The notes under the pieces are model-generated. The model ran no database searches, was not told where the DNA came from, and saw only the letters and a list, made by a program, of their open reading frames with translations. The position numbers and the translations under genes were made by a program. Positions 36,680 through 45,288 of a stretch of DNA of 64,000 nt are shown here, piece after piece; within the stretch, counting starts at the first letter, position 1, and every line of letters begins with the position of its first letter. The stretch spans positions 2,418,001 through 2,482,000 of the forward strand of contig JAPLFG010000003.1 in assembly GCA_026390795.1 (NCBI GenBank). Reading direction: 5' to 3'. Source of the stretch: Ignavibacteriales bacterium. GTDB taxonomy: Bacteria > Bacteroidota > Ignavibacteria > Ignavibacteriales > Melioribacteraceae.

Positions 36680-37120
36680 TTGAAGCAGGAAAGAATTACA
36701 AGATTTATTAAACCCGAAGACGCTAATCAAAAATGGTATGTAATTGATGCCAAAGATAAAGTTTTGGGTCGTTTAGCCGCTAAAGTCGCTCGCGTCATTC
36801 GCGGAAAAGAAAAACCAGTCTTTACACCTAATATGGATGCCGGCGATTTTGTTGTTGTTATTAATGCCGATAAAATTCGTATGACGGGTAAAAGAGAAAT
36901 ACAGAAAACCTACTTCACCCACTCTACGTATCCTGGTGGCGGAAGGTTCAGAAGTTTTGCAGAGCAGATGGAAAAGAAACCGGAATTTGCTGTTGAAACT
37001 GCTGTAAGAGGTATGTTGCCAAAAACTAAACTTGGTAAACAATTAATTAAGAAATTAAAAGTGTATGCAGGCGAAAGCCATCCGCATAGCGCTCAGAAAC
37101 CAGAAGTATTAAGTTTTTAA
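36680..37120 (+). CDS. rplM: 50S ribosomal protein L13
   Basis: Ribosomal protein L13, 146 residues, start TTG 36680 with GGAGG at 36670-36674, 5 bp upstream. It has the family segments WYVIDAKDKVLGRLAAKVAR, VVINADKIRMTGKR, YFTHSTYPGGGRF and AVRGMLPKTKLGKQL. The rare TTG start may keep expression balanced. It is followed 12 bp later by rpsI, the standard pair. Confidence 0.97.
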   Translation: MKQERITRFIKPEDANQKWYVIDAKDKVLGRLAAKVARVIRGKEKPVFTPNMDAGDFVVVINADKIRMTGKREIQKTYFTHSTYPGGGRFRSFAEQMEKKPEFAVETAVRGMLPKTKLGKQLIKKLKVYAGESHPHSAQKPEVLSF

Positions 37121-37132
37121 TGGAGTGATTTG

Positions 37133-37519
37133 ATGACAGATAAAATTTTTGTCGGAAGAAGAAAAAATGCCGTTGCTAGAGTTTATCTCAGAAGCGGTTC
37201 CGGAAAAGTTGCTGTTAACGATAAAGAAGTAGAAAAGTATTTTCCGCTTAAAGAACATAGAGATAACCTGTTGCTTCCATTTGTTGCAACCGAAACGCTT
37301 GGCAAGTATGATGTATTTGCAAATGCAGCCGGCGGCGGTATTTCCGGTCAATCTGATGCAATTCGTTTGGCAATTTCAAGAGCACTCGAATCTATTAACG
37401 GAGAGTTCAGACCATCATTGAAATCCGAAGGACTTTTGAAAAGAGATCCAAGAATGGTTGAGCGTAAGAAATACGGACAAAAGAAAGCGCGTAAGAGATT
37501 CCAATTCTCTAAGAGATAA
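37133..37519 (+). CDS. rpsI: 30S ribosomal protein S9
   Basis: S9, 128 residues, from ATG 37133. It has [20 protein letters not shown], then [19 protein letters not shown] and the basic C-terminal tail ending [12 protein letters not shown], which reaches toward the P-site tRNA in the ribosome. A GGAGTG Shine-Dalgarno is just ahead. The rplM-rpsI pair is closed by a terminator at 37526. Confidence 0.97.
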   Translation: MTDKIFVGRRKNAVARVYLRSGSGKVAVNDKEVEKYFPLKEHRDNLLLPFVATETLGKYDVFANAAGGGISGQSDAIRLAISRALESINGEFRPSLKSEGLLKRDPRMVERKKYGQKKARKRFQFSKR

Positions 37520-37525
37520 TTTTAC

Positions 37526-37553
37526 AAGCCCAACTTTTACCGGTTGGGCTTTT
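37526..37553 (+). terminator. Rho-independent terminator after rpsI
   Basis: AAGCCCAAC and GTTGGGCTT arms around an 8-10 nt loop, then T residues. It sits between rpsI and rpsB, so rpsB-tsf should have its own promoter in 37554-37663. Confidence 0.8.
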
Positions 37554-37663
37554 CTTAAAAAATTAATTAACAACATTCATACTCTCGGATTTGTCCCCTG
37601 TGTCTCACACAAAAAGAGATGGAAGGCAAAGATGAAAAGAGTAGAAGATAAACAGGAGAAAAC

Positions 37664-38629
37664 ATGCCACGAGTAGAACTCACACAACTTATTGAAGCAG
37701 GTGCACATTTCGGGCACTTAACACGCCGTTGGAATCCAAAAATGAAACCATTTATCTTCATGGAGAAGAATGGTATTCATATAATTGATTTGAAAAAAAC
37801 ACAAGCAGCCGTTGACGCCGCGGCAGAAGCAATGACTGAAATTGTTTCGCAGGGTAAACGCGTTCTTTTTGTCGGTACAAAAAAACAAGCTAAAGGAACT
37901 GTCGCTTCGGAAGCAAGACGTTCGGACAGCAACTGGGTAAGCGAAAGATGGCTTGGCGGAATGCTTACTAATTTTCAAACGATCCGTAAGAGCATAAAGC
38001 ATTTACAAAATATCGAGAAAATGGAAAGCGACGGAACATTCGAAAAGATTACAAAGAAAGAGCGTTTAGTATTAACACGCGAAAAAGATAAATTAAGAAA
38101 AGTTTTGGATGGTGTTGAAACATTAGCAAAAATGCCCGGTGCTCTATTCATTGTTGATATTAAAAAAGAATCTATCGCAGTTAACGAAGCATTGAAACTT
38201 AACATCCCTATCTTCGCAATCGTAGATACAAACTGCGATCCCGACCCGGTTGATTATATCATTCCGGCTAACGATGATGCTTCCCGCGCAGTTGAAGTTA
38301 TTACTAAAGTAATTGCCGATGCAGTTATAGAAGGCAATCTAAAAGGAAAAGAATTAAGAGCACATGAAGTTGCTGAAAAAGAAAAAGATAAAAAAGATGA
38401 ACAAGACACTGAGAAGAAAGACAGTAAAGGTAAAGTTAGAAGAGTAAAGATTGATGGAAGAGAAGATAGAAGACCTCAGCAAAGGGATAGAAGAGATAAC
38501 CGCAGTGAAAGACCTGCACCGAGAAGAGAAGATAAACCGGTTGAAAAACCAGTTGATAAACCGGTTGAAAAACCAGCTGATAAACCGGCAGACGTTGCTG
38601 AAAATAAATCTGAAGAGAAAACAAACTAA
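37664..38629 (+). CDS. rpsB: 30S ribosomal protein S2 with long charged C-terminal tail
   Basis: S2, 321 residues; the core (about residues 1-235) has AGAHFGHLTRRWNPKMKPFI, VDAAAEAM, FVGTKKQAKGTVASEA, RWLGGMLTNFQTIRKS and DTNCDPDPVDYIIPANDDA. The remaining about 85 residues are a hydrophilic tail rich in Lys, Asp, Glu, Arg and Pro, with repeats KPVEKPVDKPVEKPADKPAD, beyond normal S2 (about 240-260 residues). It starts from ATG with a good GGAGA ahead. tsf follows 31 bp downstream. Confidence 0.96.
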   Translation: MPRVELTQLIEAGAHFGHLTRRWNPKMKPFIFMEKNGIHIIDLKKTQAAVDAAAEAMTEIVSQGKRVLFVGTKKQAKGTVASEARRSDSNWVSERWLGGMLTNFQTIRKSIKHLQNIEKMESDGTFEKITKKERLVLTREKDKLRKVLDGVETLAKMPGALFIVDIKKESIAVNEALKLNIPIFAIVDTNCDPDPVDYIIPANDDASRAVEVITKVIADAVIEGNLKGKELRAHEVAEKEKDKKDEQDTEKKDSKGKVRRVKIDGREDRRPQQRDRRDNRSERPAPRREDKPVEKPVDKPVEKPADKPADVAENKSEEKTN

Positions 38630-38660
38630 AAGTTTTTGAAAAAATTGAGGTAAATAAATT

Positions 38661-39530
38661 ATGGCAGTTAGTGCAAATCAAGTTAAAGAGTTAAGAGATA
38701 AGACCGGTGCCGGTATGATGGATTGTAAACAAGCTCTTACAGAATCAAATGGTGATTTTGAAAAAGCTGTTGAAATATTAAGAAAGAAAGGTGCGTCAGT
38801 TGCAGCTAAGAGAGCAGAAAGAACAGCTAACGAAGGTGTTGTACTTACCCGCGTATTCAATGACGGCAAAACTGGTGCAATTCTAGAAGTTAATTGTGAG
38901 ACCGACTTTGTTGCCAATAGTGATGACTTTACAAACTTTGCTAATTTTGTTATGGATCTCGTCATCAGCAATAATCCTGCAGATGTTGCGGCGTTAACAC
39001 TTCTGGCAAAAGATGGAAAAAATGTTGCAGATGAATTGAATACTTTAATCGGTAAGATCGGTGAGAAAATTGAAATTTCCCGTTTTGCTCTTGACAATAC
39101 AACCAACGGCGAAATTGTAGATTACATTCATATGGGTTCAAAACTTGGCGTCTTAATCGAAGCGGAGAATGTTCCTGCAGATAAAGCTGCAGAATTTCAG
39201 CCGATCTTAAAAGACATTGCAATGCAAGTTGCGGCAATGAGACCTCTTTCAATTTACCGTGAAGAATTGGATAAGTCTTTGGTTGAAAAGGAAATTGAGA
39301 TTTATAAAGAGATAGCACGCAAAGAAGGCAAGCCGGAACAGATTCTTGAAAAAATAGCTGTTGGTAAGCTTAACAAATTTTACGAAGAAAATTGTTTATT
39401 TGAACAAGCTTTTGTTAAAGACAACACCAAAAAGATCAGTGTTCTTATTGATGAGTTCAATAAAAAGAATTCGGCTCAGGCTAAGCTTGTCAAATTCAGA
39501 CGCTTTCATCTCAGCGATGAAAAGAAGTGA
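38661..39530 (+). CDS. tsf: Elongation factor Ts
   Basis: EF-Ts, 289 residues, the guanine nucleotide exchange factor for EF-Tu. It has the N-terminal UBA-like LRDKTGAGMMDCKQALTESN, the core TDFVANSDDFTNFA with the conserved TDFV motif, and a second core subdomain with VAAMRPLSIYREELDK. It pairs with rpsB as usual. A strong terminator follows directly, ahead of pyrH. Confidence 0.97.
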   Translation: MAVSANQVKELRDKTGAGMMDCKQALTESNGDFEKAVEILRKKGASVAAKRAERTANEGVVLTRVFNDGKTGAILEVNCETDFVANSDDFTNFANFVMDLVISNNPADVAALTLLAKDGKNVADELNTLIGKIGEKIEISRFALDNTTNGEIVDYIHMGSKLGVLIEAENVPADKAAEFQPILKDIAMQVAAMRPLSIYREELDKSLVEKEIEIYKEIARKEGKPEQILEKIAVGKLNKFYEENCLFEQAFVKDNTKKISVLIDEFNKKNSAQAKLVKFRRFHLSDEKK

Positions 39531-39538
39531 TTCTAAAG

Positions 39539-39570
39539 AAGGTCTTATTTCTAAATAAGACCTTTTTTTT
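39539..39570 (+). terminator. Rho-independent terminator between tsf and pyrH
   Basis: AGGTCTTATTT and AAATAAGACCT arms with a 2 nt loop and an eight-T run, ending 17 bp before the pyrH ATG. A terminator so near the next gene could act as an attenuator or simply separate two units. Confidence 0.85.
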
Positions 39571-39587
39571 TATATTGGAGCGGAATT

Positions 39588-40328
39588 ATGAAAAAGAATC
39601 TTAAATACAATCGTATACTTTTAAAACTTAGCGGTGAGTCTCTTGCCGGTGAGAACGATTTTGGTATCAATCCCAAAATTTTGGATTTCTTCTCCGGTGA
39701 AATTAAAAAAGTTCATGATCTTGGCGTTCAAATCGGTATTGTGATTGGCGGCGGAAATATCTACCGCGGATTAAATTCCAACGGAAAAAGTATTGACAGA
39801 GTGACCGGCGATCAGATGGGGATGCTTGCAACAATAATCAATTCTCTTGCCCTCCAAAGCGCATGTGAAGATAAAGGGATGTTTACAAGATTAATGACCG
39901 CAATAAGCATGGAAGCCATTGCGGAACCTTATATCCGCCGAAGAGCAATCCGTCATCTGGAAAAAGGAAGAGTTGTAATATTCGGAGCGGGAACAGGTCA
40001 TCCTTATTTTAGTACCGATACAGCGGCGTCTTTACGCGCAGTTGAAATTGAAGCCGATGCTATATTTAAAGGGACGCGCGTTGACGGTGTATTTGATTCC
40101 GACCCGGAAAAAAATCCAGGCGCAGCTCTATTTGAAGAAATCTCTTATCTGGATGTAATGCAGAAAAATCTTCGTGTAATGGATTTAACCGCTATCAGTC
40201 TTTGTAAAGAAAATAATCTTCCCATTATTGTTTTCAATATGGACAAACCGGATAATCTTTTAAAAGTAGTTACCGGGGAAAACATCGGTACTTCTGTTCG
40301 AAATTCTGTTCAACCTAATAAAAATTGA
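39588..40328 (+). CDS. pyrH: UMP kinase
   Basis: A 246-residue bacterial UMP kinase (amino-acid-kinase family) converting UMP to UDP. It has [76 protein letters not shown] and [15 protein letters not shown]. Bacterial UMP kinases are hexamers activated by GTP and inhibited by UTP. frr follows 21 bp downstream. Confidence 0.96.
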   Translation: MKKNLKYNRILLKLSGESLAGENDFGINPKILDFFSGEIKKVHDLGVQIGIVIGGGNIYRGLNSNGKSIDRVTGDQMGMLATIINSLALQSACEDKGMFTRLMTAISMEAIAEPYIRRRAIRHLEKGRVVIFGAGTGHPYFSTDTAASLRAVEIEADAIFKGTRVDGVFDSDPEKNPGAALFEEISYLDVMQKNLRVMDLTAISLCKENNLPIIVFNMDKPDNLLKVVTGENIGTSVRNSVQPNKN

Positions 40329-40349
40329 TATAAACATTTAGAGGATTCT

Positions 40350-40910
40350 ATGATTAATCATCCACAAATTAAAGATGCCCGGCATAGAATGGATAAAAGC
40401 GTTGAAGCTTTCAGAACGGAAATATCTAAGATAAGAACCGGTAAAGCTACTACCGCTCTGCTTGATGGAATAAAAGTAGATTATTACGGCACTATGAGTC
40501 CGCTCAATCAAGTAGGCAATGTTACTGTTCTGGATGTTCACACAATTGCAATCACGCCGTGGGATAAAAGTATGGTGCAGGCGATCGATAAAGCAATTCT
40601 TGCATCCGACCTTGGCTTAAATCCAATAAGCGATGGAACGAACATAAAAATTCCTATCCCGGTTCTAACCGAAGAACGAAGAAAAGATCTTGTTAAATTA
40701 GTGAAGAAGTTTGCTGAGGAAGCAAAAGTTGCTTTAAGAAATGTACGGCGTGATGCGAATGATCATCTTAAGAAATTGGAAAAAGAAAAGAGTATGACCG
40801 AAGATGAATTAAAAGAAGCCGAAAAGGAAACACAAAAATTAACCGATGAACATATCTCTAAAATTGACGAGATCATCAAACACAAAGAAAAAGAAATTAT
40901 GGAAGTGTAG
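40350..40910 (+). CDS. frr: Ribosome recycling factor
   Basis: A 186-residue RRF that, with EF-G, splits post-termination ribosomes. It has FRTEISKIRTGKATTALLDG and VDYYGTMSPLNQVGNVTVLD, IPIPVLTEERRKDLVKLVKK and ALRNVRRDANDHLKK. Length is typical. The end of the pyrH-frr unit is marked by a hairpin at 40952. Confidence 0.97.
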   Translation: MINHPQIKDARHRMDKSVEAFRTEISKIRTGKATTALLDGIKVDYYGTMSPLNQVGNVTVLDVHTIAITPWDKSMVQAIDKAILASDLGLNPISDGTNIKIPIPVLTEERRKDLVKLVKKFAEEAKVALRNVRRDANDHLKKLEKEKSMTEDELKEAEKETQKLTDEHISKIDEIIKHKEKEIMEV

Positions 40911-40951
40911 GTTTAGCTGTTAGCTGTAAGCGATTAGCTTTTAGCAAAAAG

Positions 40952-40976
40952 AACCCCGGCAAATGTCGGGGTTTTT
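40952..40976 (+). terminator. Rho-independent terminator after frr
   Basis: AACCCCG and CGGGGTTTTT arms with an 8 nt loop, 41 bp after the frr stop codon. Confidence 0.85.
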
Positions 40977-41126
40977 CATTTTCTTCAATTGGAAGATGGT
41001 TTTACCTGTTTCTTGTTTTATAATAAAGCTATAATTTTCTCTGGCTGTCAAGGACCATTGCTTGACAGAAAGAAGTTGGGCGGGTTTAAGTTTGTCAAGA
41101 ATTGATCATTGCGGATATTAACAAGT

Positions 41127-41152
41127 GTCGTCGAGGAATAGTCCTCAACGAC
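41127..41152. repeat. Palindrome, TCGTCGAGGA family, copy 1
   Basis: GTCGTCGAGGA-atag-TCCTCAACGAC, with one mismatch in 11 bp arms. A near-identical copy at 42008 lies beyond the lipoprotein gene, so the two bracket it. Confidence 0.7.
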
Positions 41153-41220
41153 CCAGATTAAAACCTTCCTGGCTTGTAAGAAGGAAGAGAACAAAAAATT
41201 TTTTGATAGTGAGGCAAACG

Positions 41221-41961
41221 ATGAGAAGAATTACAATTATATCTATTGTACTTATATCTCTAATGCTGGGGTGTAACGATAATTTTGTTTTACCTGAACC
41301 AGTTGAGCACGAACCTCTTATGCCTCTTGGTGTTGGTAATTATTGGATTTATAAGGAATATAACCTTGATCGAGGAACTGGCGCAGAAAAAGATTCTAGC
41401 TTATGGAGATTCGGTTTTATAGTTCTCAATCCTTCTGAACAATTAACAAATAATAAAAATAAAACAAATTATCAAATGAGTTTATGTAGTAATGATTTAC
41501 AACCTCTTGATGATTCCTACAGCGTATTATATGGAGGAAGTAAGTTGGTACATCAAAATAATGAAGGTTTTTATTATTCAGGCATCATAAGTAAAGATAG
41601 TCTTGTAATGACGTTTAACGATTTATTATTTCCTTGCCCGGCAAAAAAAGGAGAATCCGTAAGCGGTCATGTATTTTATTATTCAACCTTGGGGAATTAT
41701 TCAAATGTTCCTTATGATATAATTACACAATATACCTGTGTATCAACTGATTCATTATTTACTACACCGCTGGGAGATTTCAGATGCATTGTTTACAAAA
41801 TGGCTTGGCAGGACTTTGAACCTTTATTCCGTGATGAGGTTTATTACTTCATTAAACCGGGTATTGGTATTGTAGGTATGATACAAATGGTTTATCACTT
41901 TAGTCTTAAAAAATATAGTTACTTGGAAAAATATGTTTTAACAAATTACAAAATTAAATAG
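41221..41961 (+). CDS. Lipoprotein, unknown
   Basis: A 246-residue protein from ATG 41221, giving a lipoprotein signal RRITIISIVLISLMLGCNDN, with Cys at the lipobox LMLGC. The mature domain is beta-rich (PLMPLGVGNYWIYKEYN, GDFRCIVYKMAWQDFEPLFR, FIKPGIGIVGMIQMVYHFSL) and ends near the stop with KYVLTNYKIK. The PLMPLGVGNYWIY start recalls a family of Ignavibacteria/Bacteroidota lipoproteins with no assigned role. It is bracketed by two copies of the same palindrome and of other repeats, so the segment may have been duplicated or inserted between frr and maeB. Confidence 0.7.
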   Translation: MRRITIISIVLISLMLGCNDNFVLPEPVEHEPLMPLGVGNYWIYKEYNLDRGTGAEKDSSLWRFGFIVLNPSEQLTNNKNKTNYQMSLCSNDLQPLDDSYSVLYGGSKLVHQNNEGFYYSGIISKDSLVMTFNDLLFPCPAKKGESVSGHVFYYSTLGNYSNVPYDIITQYTCVSTDSLFTTPLGDFRCIVYKMAWQDFEPLFRDEVYYFIKPGIGIVGMIQMVYHFSLKKYSYLEKYVLTNYKIK

Positions 41962-42007
41962 GGGAACCAAAAATGTTGAACGAAGAGAAATCCGGACAGG
42001 TTTACTA

Positions 42008-42031
42008 TCGTCGAGGAATAATCCTCGGCGA
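42008..42031. repeat. Palindrome, TCGTCGAGGA family, copy 2
   Basis: TCGTCGAGGA-ataa-TCCTCGGCGA, matching copy 1 in its core. It lies 47 bp past the lipoprotein stop codon. Confidence 0.7.
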
Positions 42032-42122
42032 CAAGAATAAGTGTAGTTTTAGCTTTTAGCTCGCCTCGTCTTCGACAACGAGTCGAAGTGGGCTGTAAGC
42101 AATTAGCTATTAGAAAAAATTA

Positions 42123-42150
42123 GAACCCCGGAAAACCGGGTTTTTTTTTG
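42123..42150 (+). terminator. Terminator-like hairpin before maeB
   Basis: AACCCCGG and CCGGGTT arms with a long T run. The region 41962-42275 around it (314 bp) also holds an AGCTTTTAGC/AGCTATTAG simple repeat (42051-42114) and a TTTCTTGTTTGATAATAAAT block (about 42182) similar to that downstream of frr. It has no gene. Confidence 0.75.
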
Positions 42151-42275
42151 ACAATTTTAATCCAACACTTCTTTTTACTTGTTTCTTGTTTGATAATAAA
42201 TCCATAATTTTTGGCAGACAAAAACCTCTTAATTAACGATTCAAATCATTTCAAGAATTAAAAAGGAATAATTTT

Positions 42276-44528
42276 ATGAGTTCCAACAAAGAAGAAGCTC
42301 TGCGTTATCATAGTGAAGGAAGGAAAGGGAAGATTGAAGTTATTCCCACAAAACCTTGCTTTACAGCGCATGAGCTATCGCTTGCTTATACACCGGGTGT
42401 AGCTGAACCGTGTAGAGAAATTGAAAAAAACGACGACGATGTTTACAAGTACACTGCCAAGGGAAATTTAGTCGCTGTTGTTTCAAATGGAACTGCCGTT
42501 CTTGGATTAGGCGATATTGGTCCTCACGCCGGAAAACCTGTTATGGAAGGTAAGGGCGTGTTGTTTAAAAGATTTGCCGATATTGATGTTTTTGATATTG
42601 AATTAAAAACTCACGATCCAAAGGAAGTTATCCGTGCAGTTCAACTCCTTGAACCGACATTTGGCGGTATCAATCTGGAAGATATCAAAGCTCCCGAATG
42701 TTTCGAGATAGAAGAAGAACTTAAAAAAACTATGAATATTCCTGTCTTTCATGATGACCAGCATGGAACAGCAATCATATCGTGTGCCGCATTAATTAAT
42801 GCTGTTGAGATAGCCGGGAAGAAATTAGACAAAATAAAAATTGTTATCTCCGGTGCTGGTGCTGCCGCTATTTCTTGTTGCAAATTATATGTAGCTGCCG
42901 GTGTGAAAGTAGAAAATATTGCGATGTTTGATACCAAAGGTCATGTCAACAAAAAAAGAACCGACTTAAACAAGTACAAAGAATTATTTGCCCAAAATAT
43001 TGAGTATAAGGACTTGGCAGATGGGATGAAAAATGCGGACGTTTTCCTTGGTTTATCAAAAGGCAACGTTGTATCCAAAGACATGGTTAAATCAATGGCT
43101 AAAAATCCGATAGTTTTCGCAATGGCTAATCCGGATCCGGAAATTTCGTATGAAGATGCAGTTGATGCGCGAAAAGATGTTATTATGGCAACCGGCAGAA
43201 GTGATTATCCAAATCAAGTTAATAACGTATTGGGATTTCCATTTATTTTCCGCGGTGCACTTGATGTACGCGCTTCTCAAATCAATGAAGAGATGAAGAT
43301 GGCGGCAACGCATGCTCTTGCTGGTCTTGCCAGGGAAAAAGTTCCCGAAGTTGTACTTAATGCTTACGGCGGGAAAGAATTTTCATTTGGTCCGGAATAT
43401 ATTATTCCAAAACCGTTTGATCCAAGAGTATTATGGACAGTCGCACCAGCGGTAGCAAAAGCCGCAATGGAGACAAAGGTTGCAAAAAATCCGATCACTG
43501 ATTGGGAAGCATATAAAATCGAGTTGCAGGAACGTCTCGGTTTTTCAACAGAGATTGCCCGCATTATGGTCCACAAAGCTCAACAGAATCCGAAAAAAGT
43601 TGTTTATCCGGAAGGCGAAGACGAAAAAATTATACGTGCCGCCAATTCTTGTTACGATGATAATATTGCAAAGCCGATACTTCTCGGAAATGAGCAGGTA
43701 ATTAAAACGAGAATTGCAGATTTAGGATTCGATCTCAAGAAATTTGAAATTATCGATCCGATTACTACAGCAAAAGGGATTCCGTACGAAGAAGAATTCT
43801 ACCAAAGACGGCAGAGAAAAGGAGTTACTCCGCGCGATGTAAAATTATTAATGCGCGATCCAAATTATTTTGCCGCCATGATGGTTGAAAAGGGAGACGC
43901 CCATGCGATGGTTGGCGGATTAACCCAGCATTATCCGCAAACAATCAGACCCGCACTGCAATGCATAGGAGTAAAAGAAGGTTTAAAAGTAGTATCCGGA
44001 ATGTATATTGTAATCATAAAACGAAAAGTATTTTTCTTTGCGGATTGCACTGTAAATGTGGATCCTACAGCCGATGAGCTCGCCGAGATTACAATCAGCG
44101 CCGCTGAGGCGGTTAAAGATTTCGACATCATTCCTAAAATAGCAATGTTGTCATTCAGCAATTTTGGAAGTGCGCCTTATCCGCAGACAATCAAGGTAGC
44201 CCAAGCTGTAAAAATTGTTAAACAGAGAAGACCGGATTTAATGGTAGATGGTGAAATGCAGGCAGATACCGCGGTAGTTGCGGAAAAGATTGAAAAGGAA
44301 TATCCGTTCTCTTCATTAAACGGTACTGCAAATGTATTGATCTTCCCAACACTTGAAGCCGGAAACATTGCATACAAGCTCTTGCAAAGATTAACAGATG
44401 CAACTGTTATTGGTCCTATACTTATGGGAATGAAGAAACCGGTTCATATTATTCAAAGAGGCGATACGGTAAACGACATAATTAACATGACTGCTATTGC
44501 TGTTGTGGGTGCTAAAGATCATAAATAG
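42276..44528 (+). CDS. maeB: NADP-dependent malic enzyme with C-terminal phosphotransacetylase-like domain
   Basis: A 750-residue MaeB. Its N-terminal half is malic enzyme, with [40 protein letters not shown] and the NADP fold [20 protein letters not shown]; the C-terminal half (about 430-750) resembles phosphate acetyltransferase ([34 protein letters not shown]) and is regulatory in MaeB proteins. It turns malate into pyruvate, CO2 and NADPH. Length and layout are normal. A terminator follows. Confidence 0.95.
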   Translation: MSSNKEEALRYHSEGRKGKIEVIPTKPCFTAHELSLAYTPGVAEPCREIEKNDDDVYKYTAKGNLVAVVSNGTAVLGLGDIGPHAGKPVMEGKGVLFKRFADIDVFDIELKTHDPKEVIRAVQLLEPTFGGINLEDIKAPECFEIEEELKKTMNIPVFHDDQHGTAIISCAALINAVEIAGKKLDKIKIVISGAGAAAISCCKLYVAAGVKVENIAMFDTKGHVNKKRTDLNKYKELFAQNIEYKDLADGMKNADVFLGLSKGNVVSKDMVKSMAKNPIVFAMANPDPEISYEDAVDARKDVIMATGRSDYPNQVNNVLGFPFIFRGALDVRASQINEEMKMAATHALAGLAREKVPEVVLNAYGGKEFSFGPEYIIPKPFDPRVLWTVAPAVAKAAMETKVAKNPITDWEAYKIELQERLGFSTEIARIMVHKAQQNPKKVVYPEGEDEKIIRAANSCYDDNIAKPILLGNEQVIKTRIADLGFDLKKFEIIDPITTAKGIPYEEEFYQRRQRKGVTPRDVKLLMRDPNYFAAMMVEKGDAHAMVGGLTQHYPQTIRPALQCIGVKEGLKVVSGMYIVIIKRKVFFFADCTVNVDPTADELAEITISAAEAVKDFDIIPKIAMLSFSNFGSAPYPQTIKVAQAVKIVKQRRPDLMVDGEMQADTAVVAEKIEKEYPFSSLNGTANVLIFPTLEAGNIAYKLLQRLTDATVIGPILMGMKKPVHIIQRGDTVNDIINMTAIAVVGAKDHK

Positions 44529-44555
44529 GAAACTTCTTCTTAAATCTAATTCTTA

Positions 44556-44589
44556 AAAAAACCCAACTTCATTAAGAAGTTGGGTTTTT
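44556..44589 (+). terminator. Rho-independent terminator after maeB
   Basis: AAAACCCAACTTC and GAAGTTGGGTTTTT arms, 28 bp past the stop codon. Confidence 0.85.
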
Positions 44590-44649
44590 CGTTATTTATA
44601 TTGCAATTAGATAATTATATCTTAGCCACACATAACCGGCAAGAATATA

Positions 44650-45276
44650 GTGCTAAAAAATATTTTATATATTTCCGGAAGTATGGTCCTCTTTTTTGCG
44701 GGATTAATTCTGTACGGAGTAATTCTCAATTTGCGGGAAATTACTCTGCAAGAAGCGCTTCTTGAAAAGGGTTTAACAAAACTTAACGATGTTCGTTTGG
44801 TTATAGACCGTAAAAATTACAGAATTGAATTATATTCGGATAAAATTTTAATTAAAACATATAAAGCAGTTTTCGGTAAGAATTCAAGTACGTTGAAAAC
44901 TTCTTCAACAGATAATGTAACACCGATCGGTGAGTATAAGATTTGTGCAATAGATACGGTCTCAAAATATCATAAATTCTTGCACTTGAATTATCCAAAT
45001 GAACACGATGCCGCCGAAGCGTTCAAACAGAAATATATCTTTGCCGATGAAATGAATGTAATTTTACTTTCAGTTAAGAATAACGAATGTCCGCCTAAAG
45101 AAACTAAACTCGGCTCCGATGTAGGCATTCACGGAATAGGAACCTATAACATAATTTTCAAAAATCTGCCGTTCTCATTTAATTGGACAAACGGCTCAAT
45201 AGCAGTTAGCAATGAAAATATTGACGAATTATATTCGATTATCAAAATAGGTACACCGGTTAAAATAACTTATTAG
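44650..45276 (+). CDS. L,D-transpeptidase-like (YkuD) protein with Ser in place of the catalytic Cys
   Basis: A 208-residue protein from GTG 44650 with an N-terminal membrane anchor (about residues 5-27). The YkuD domain is recognisable: LVIDRKNYRIELYS, VTPIGEYKI, DVGIHGIGTYN (His161) and the end segment NWTNGSIAVSNENIDELYSI, where L,D-transpeptidases have the nucleophile Cys in S/T-x-G-C. The codon at that place is TCA (Ser183), read directly from the DNA. L,D-transpeptidases cross-link peptidoglycan; this one may be inactive or have a different reaction. It is 12 bp ahead of the Omp85 gene. Confidence 0.78.
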   Translation: MLKNILYISGSMVLFFAGLILYGVILNLREITLQEALLEKGLTKLNDVRLVIDRKNYRIELYSDKILIKTYKAVFGKNSSTLKTSSTDNVTPIGEYKICAIDTVSKYHKFLHLNYPNEHDAAEAFKQKYIFADEMNVILLSVKNNECPPKETKLGSDVGIHGIGTYNIIFKNLPFSFNWTNGSIAVSNENIDELYSIIKIGTPVKITY

Positions 45277-45288
45277 CGGATTGGTGAA

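Larger units (their letters stand above)
40911..41220. other. 310 bp intergenic region downstream of frr
   Basis: Holds an AGCTGTTAGCTGTAAGC-type simple repeat at about 40913-40945, the terminator at 40952, TTTCTTGTTTTATAATAAAG at about 41009 (near-copy at 42182), and a palindrome at 41127. There is no gene. Much of this is repeated near 42040-42217, on the other side of the lipoprotein gene. Confidence 0.65.

Noticed and set aside
37718-38205. Long reverse-strand reading frames inside rpsB and similar ones in other genes
   Set aside because: They overlap genes with clear protein families and show no family features of their own.
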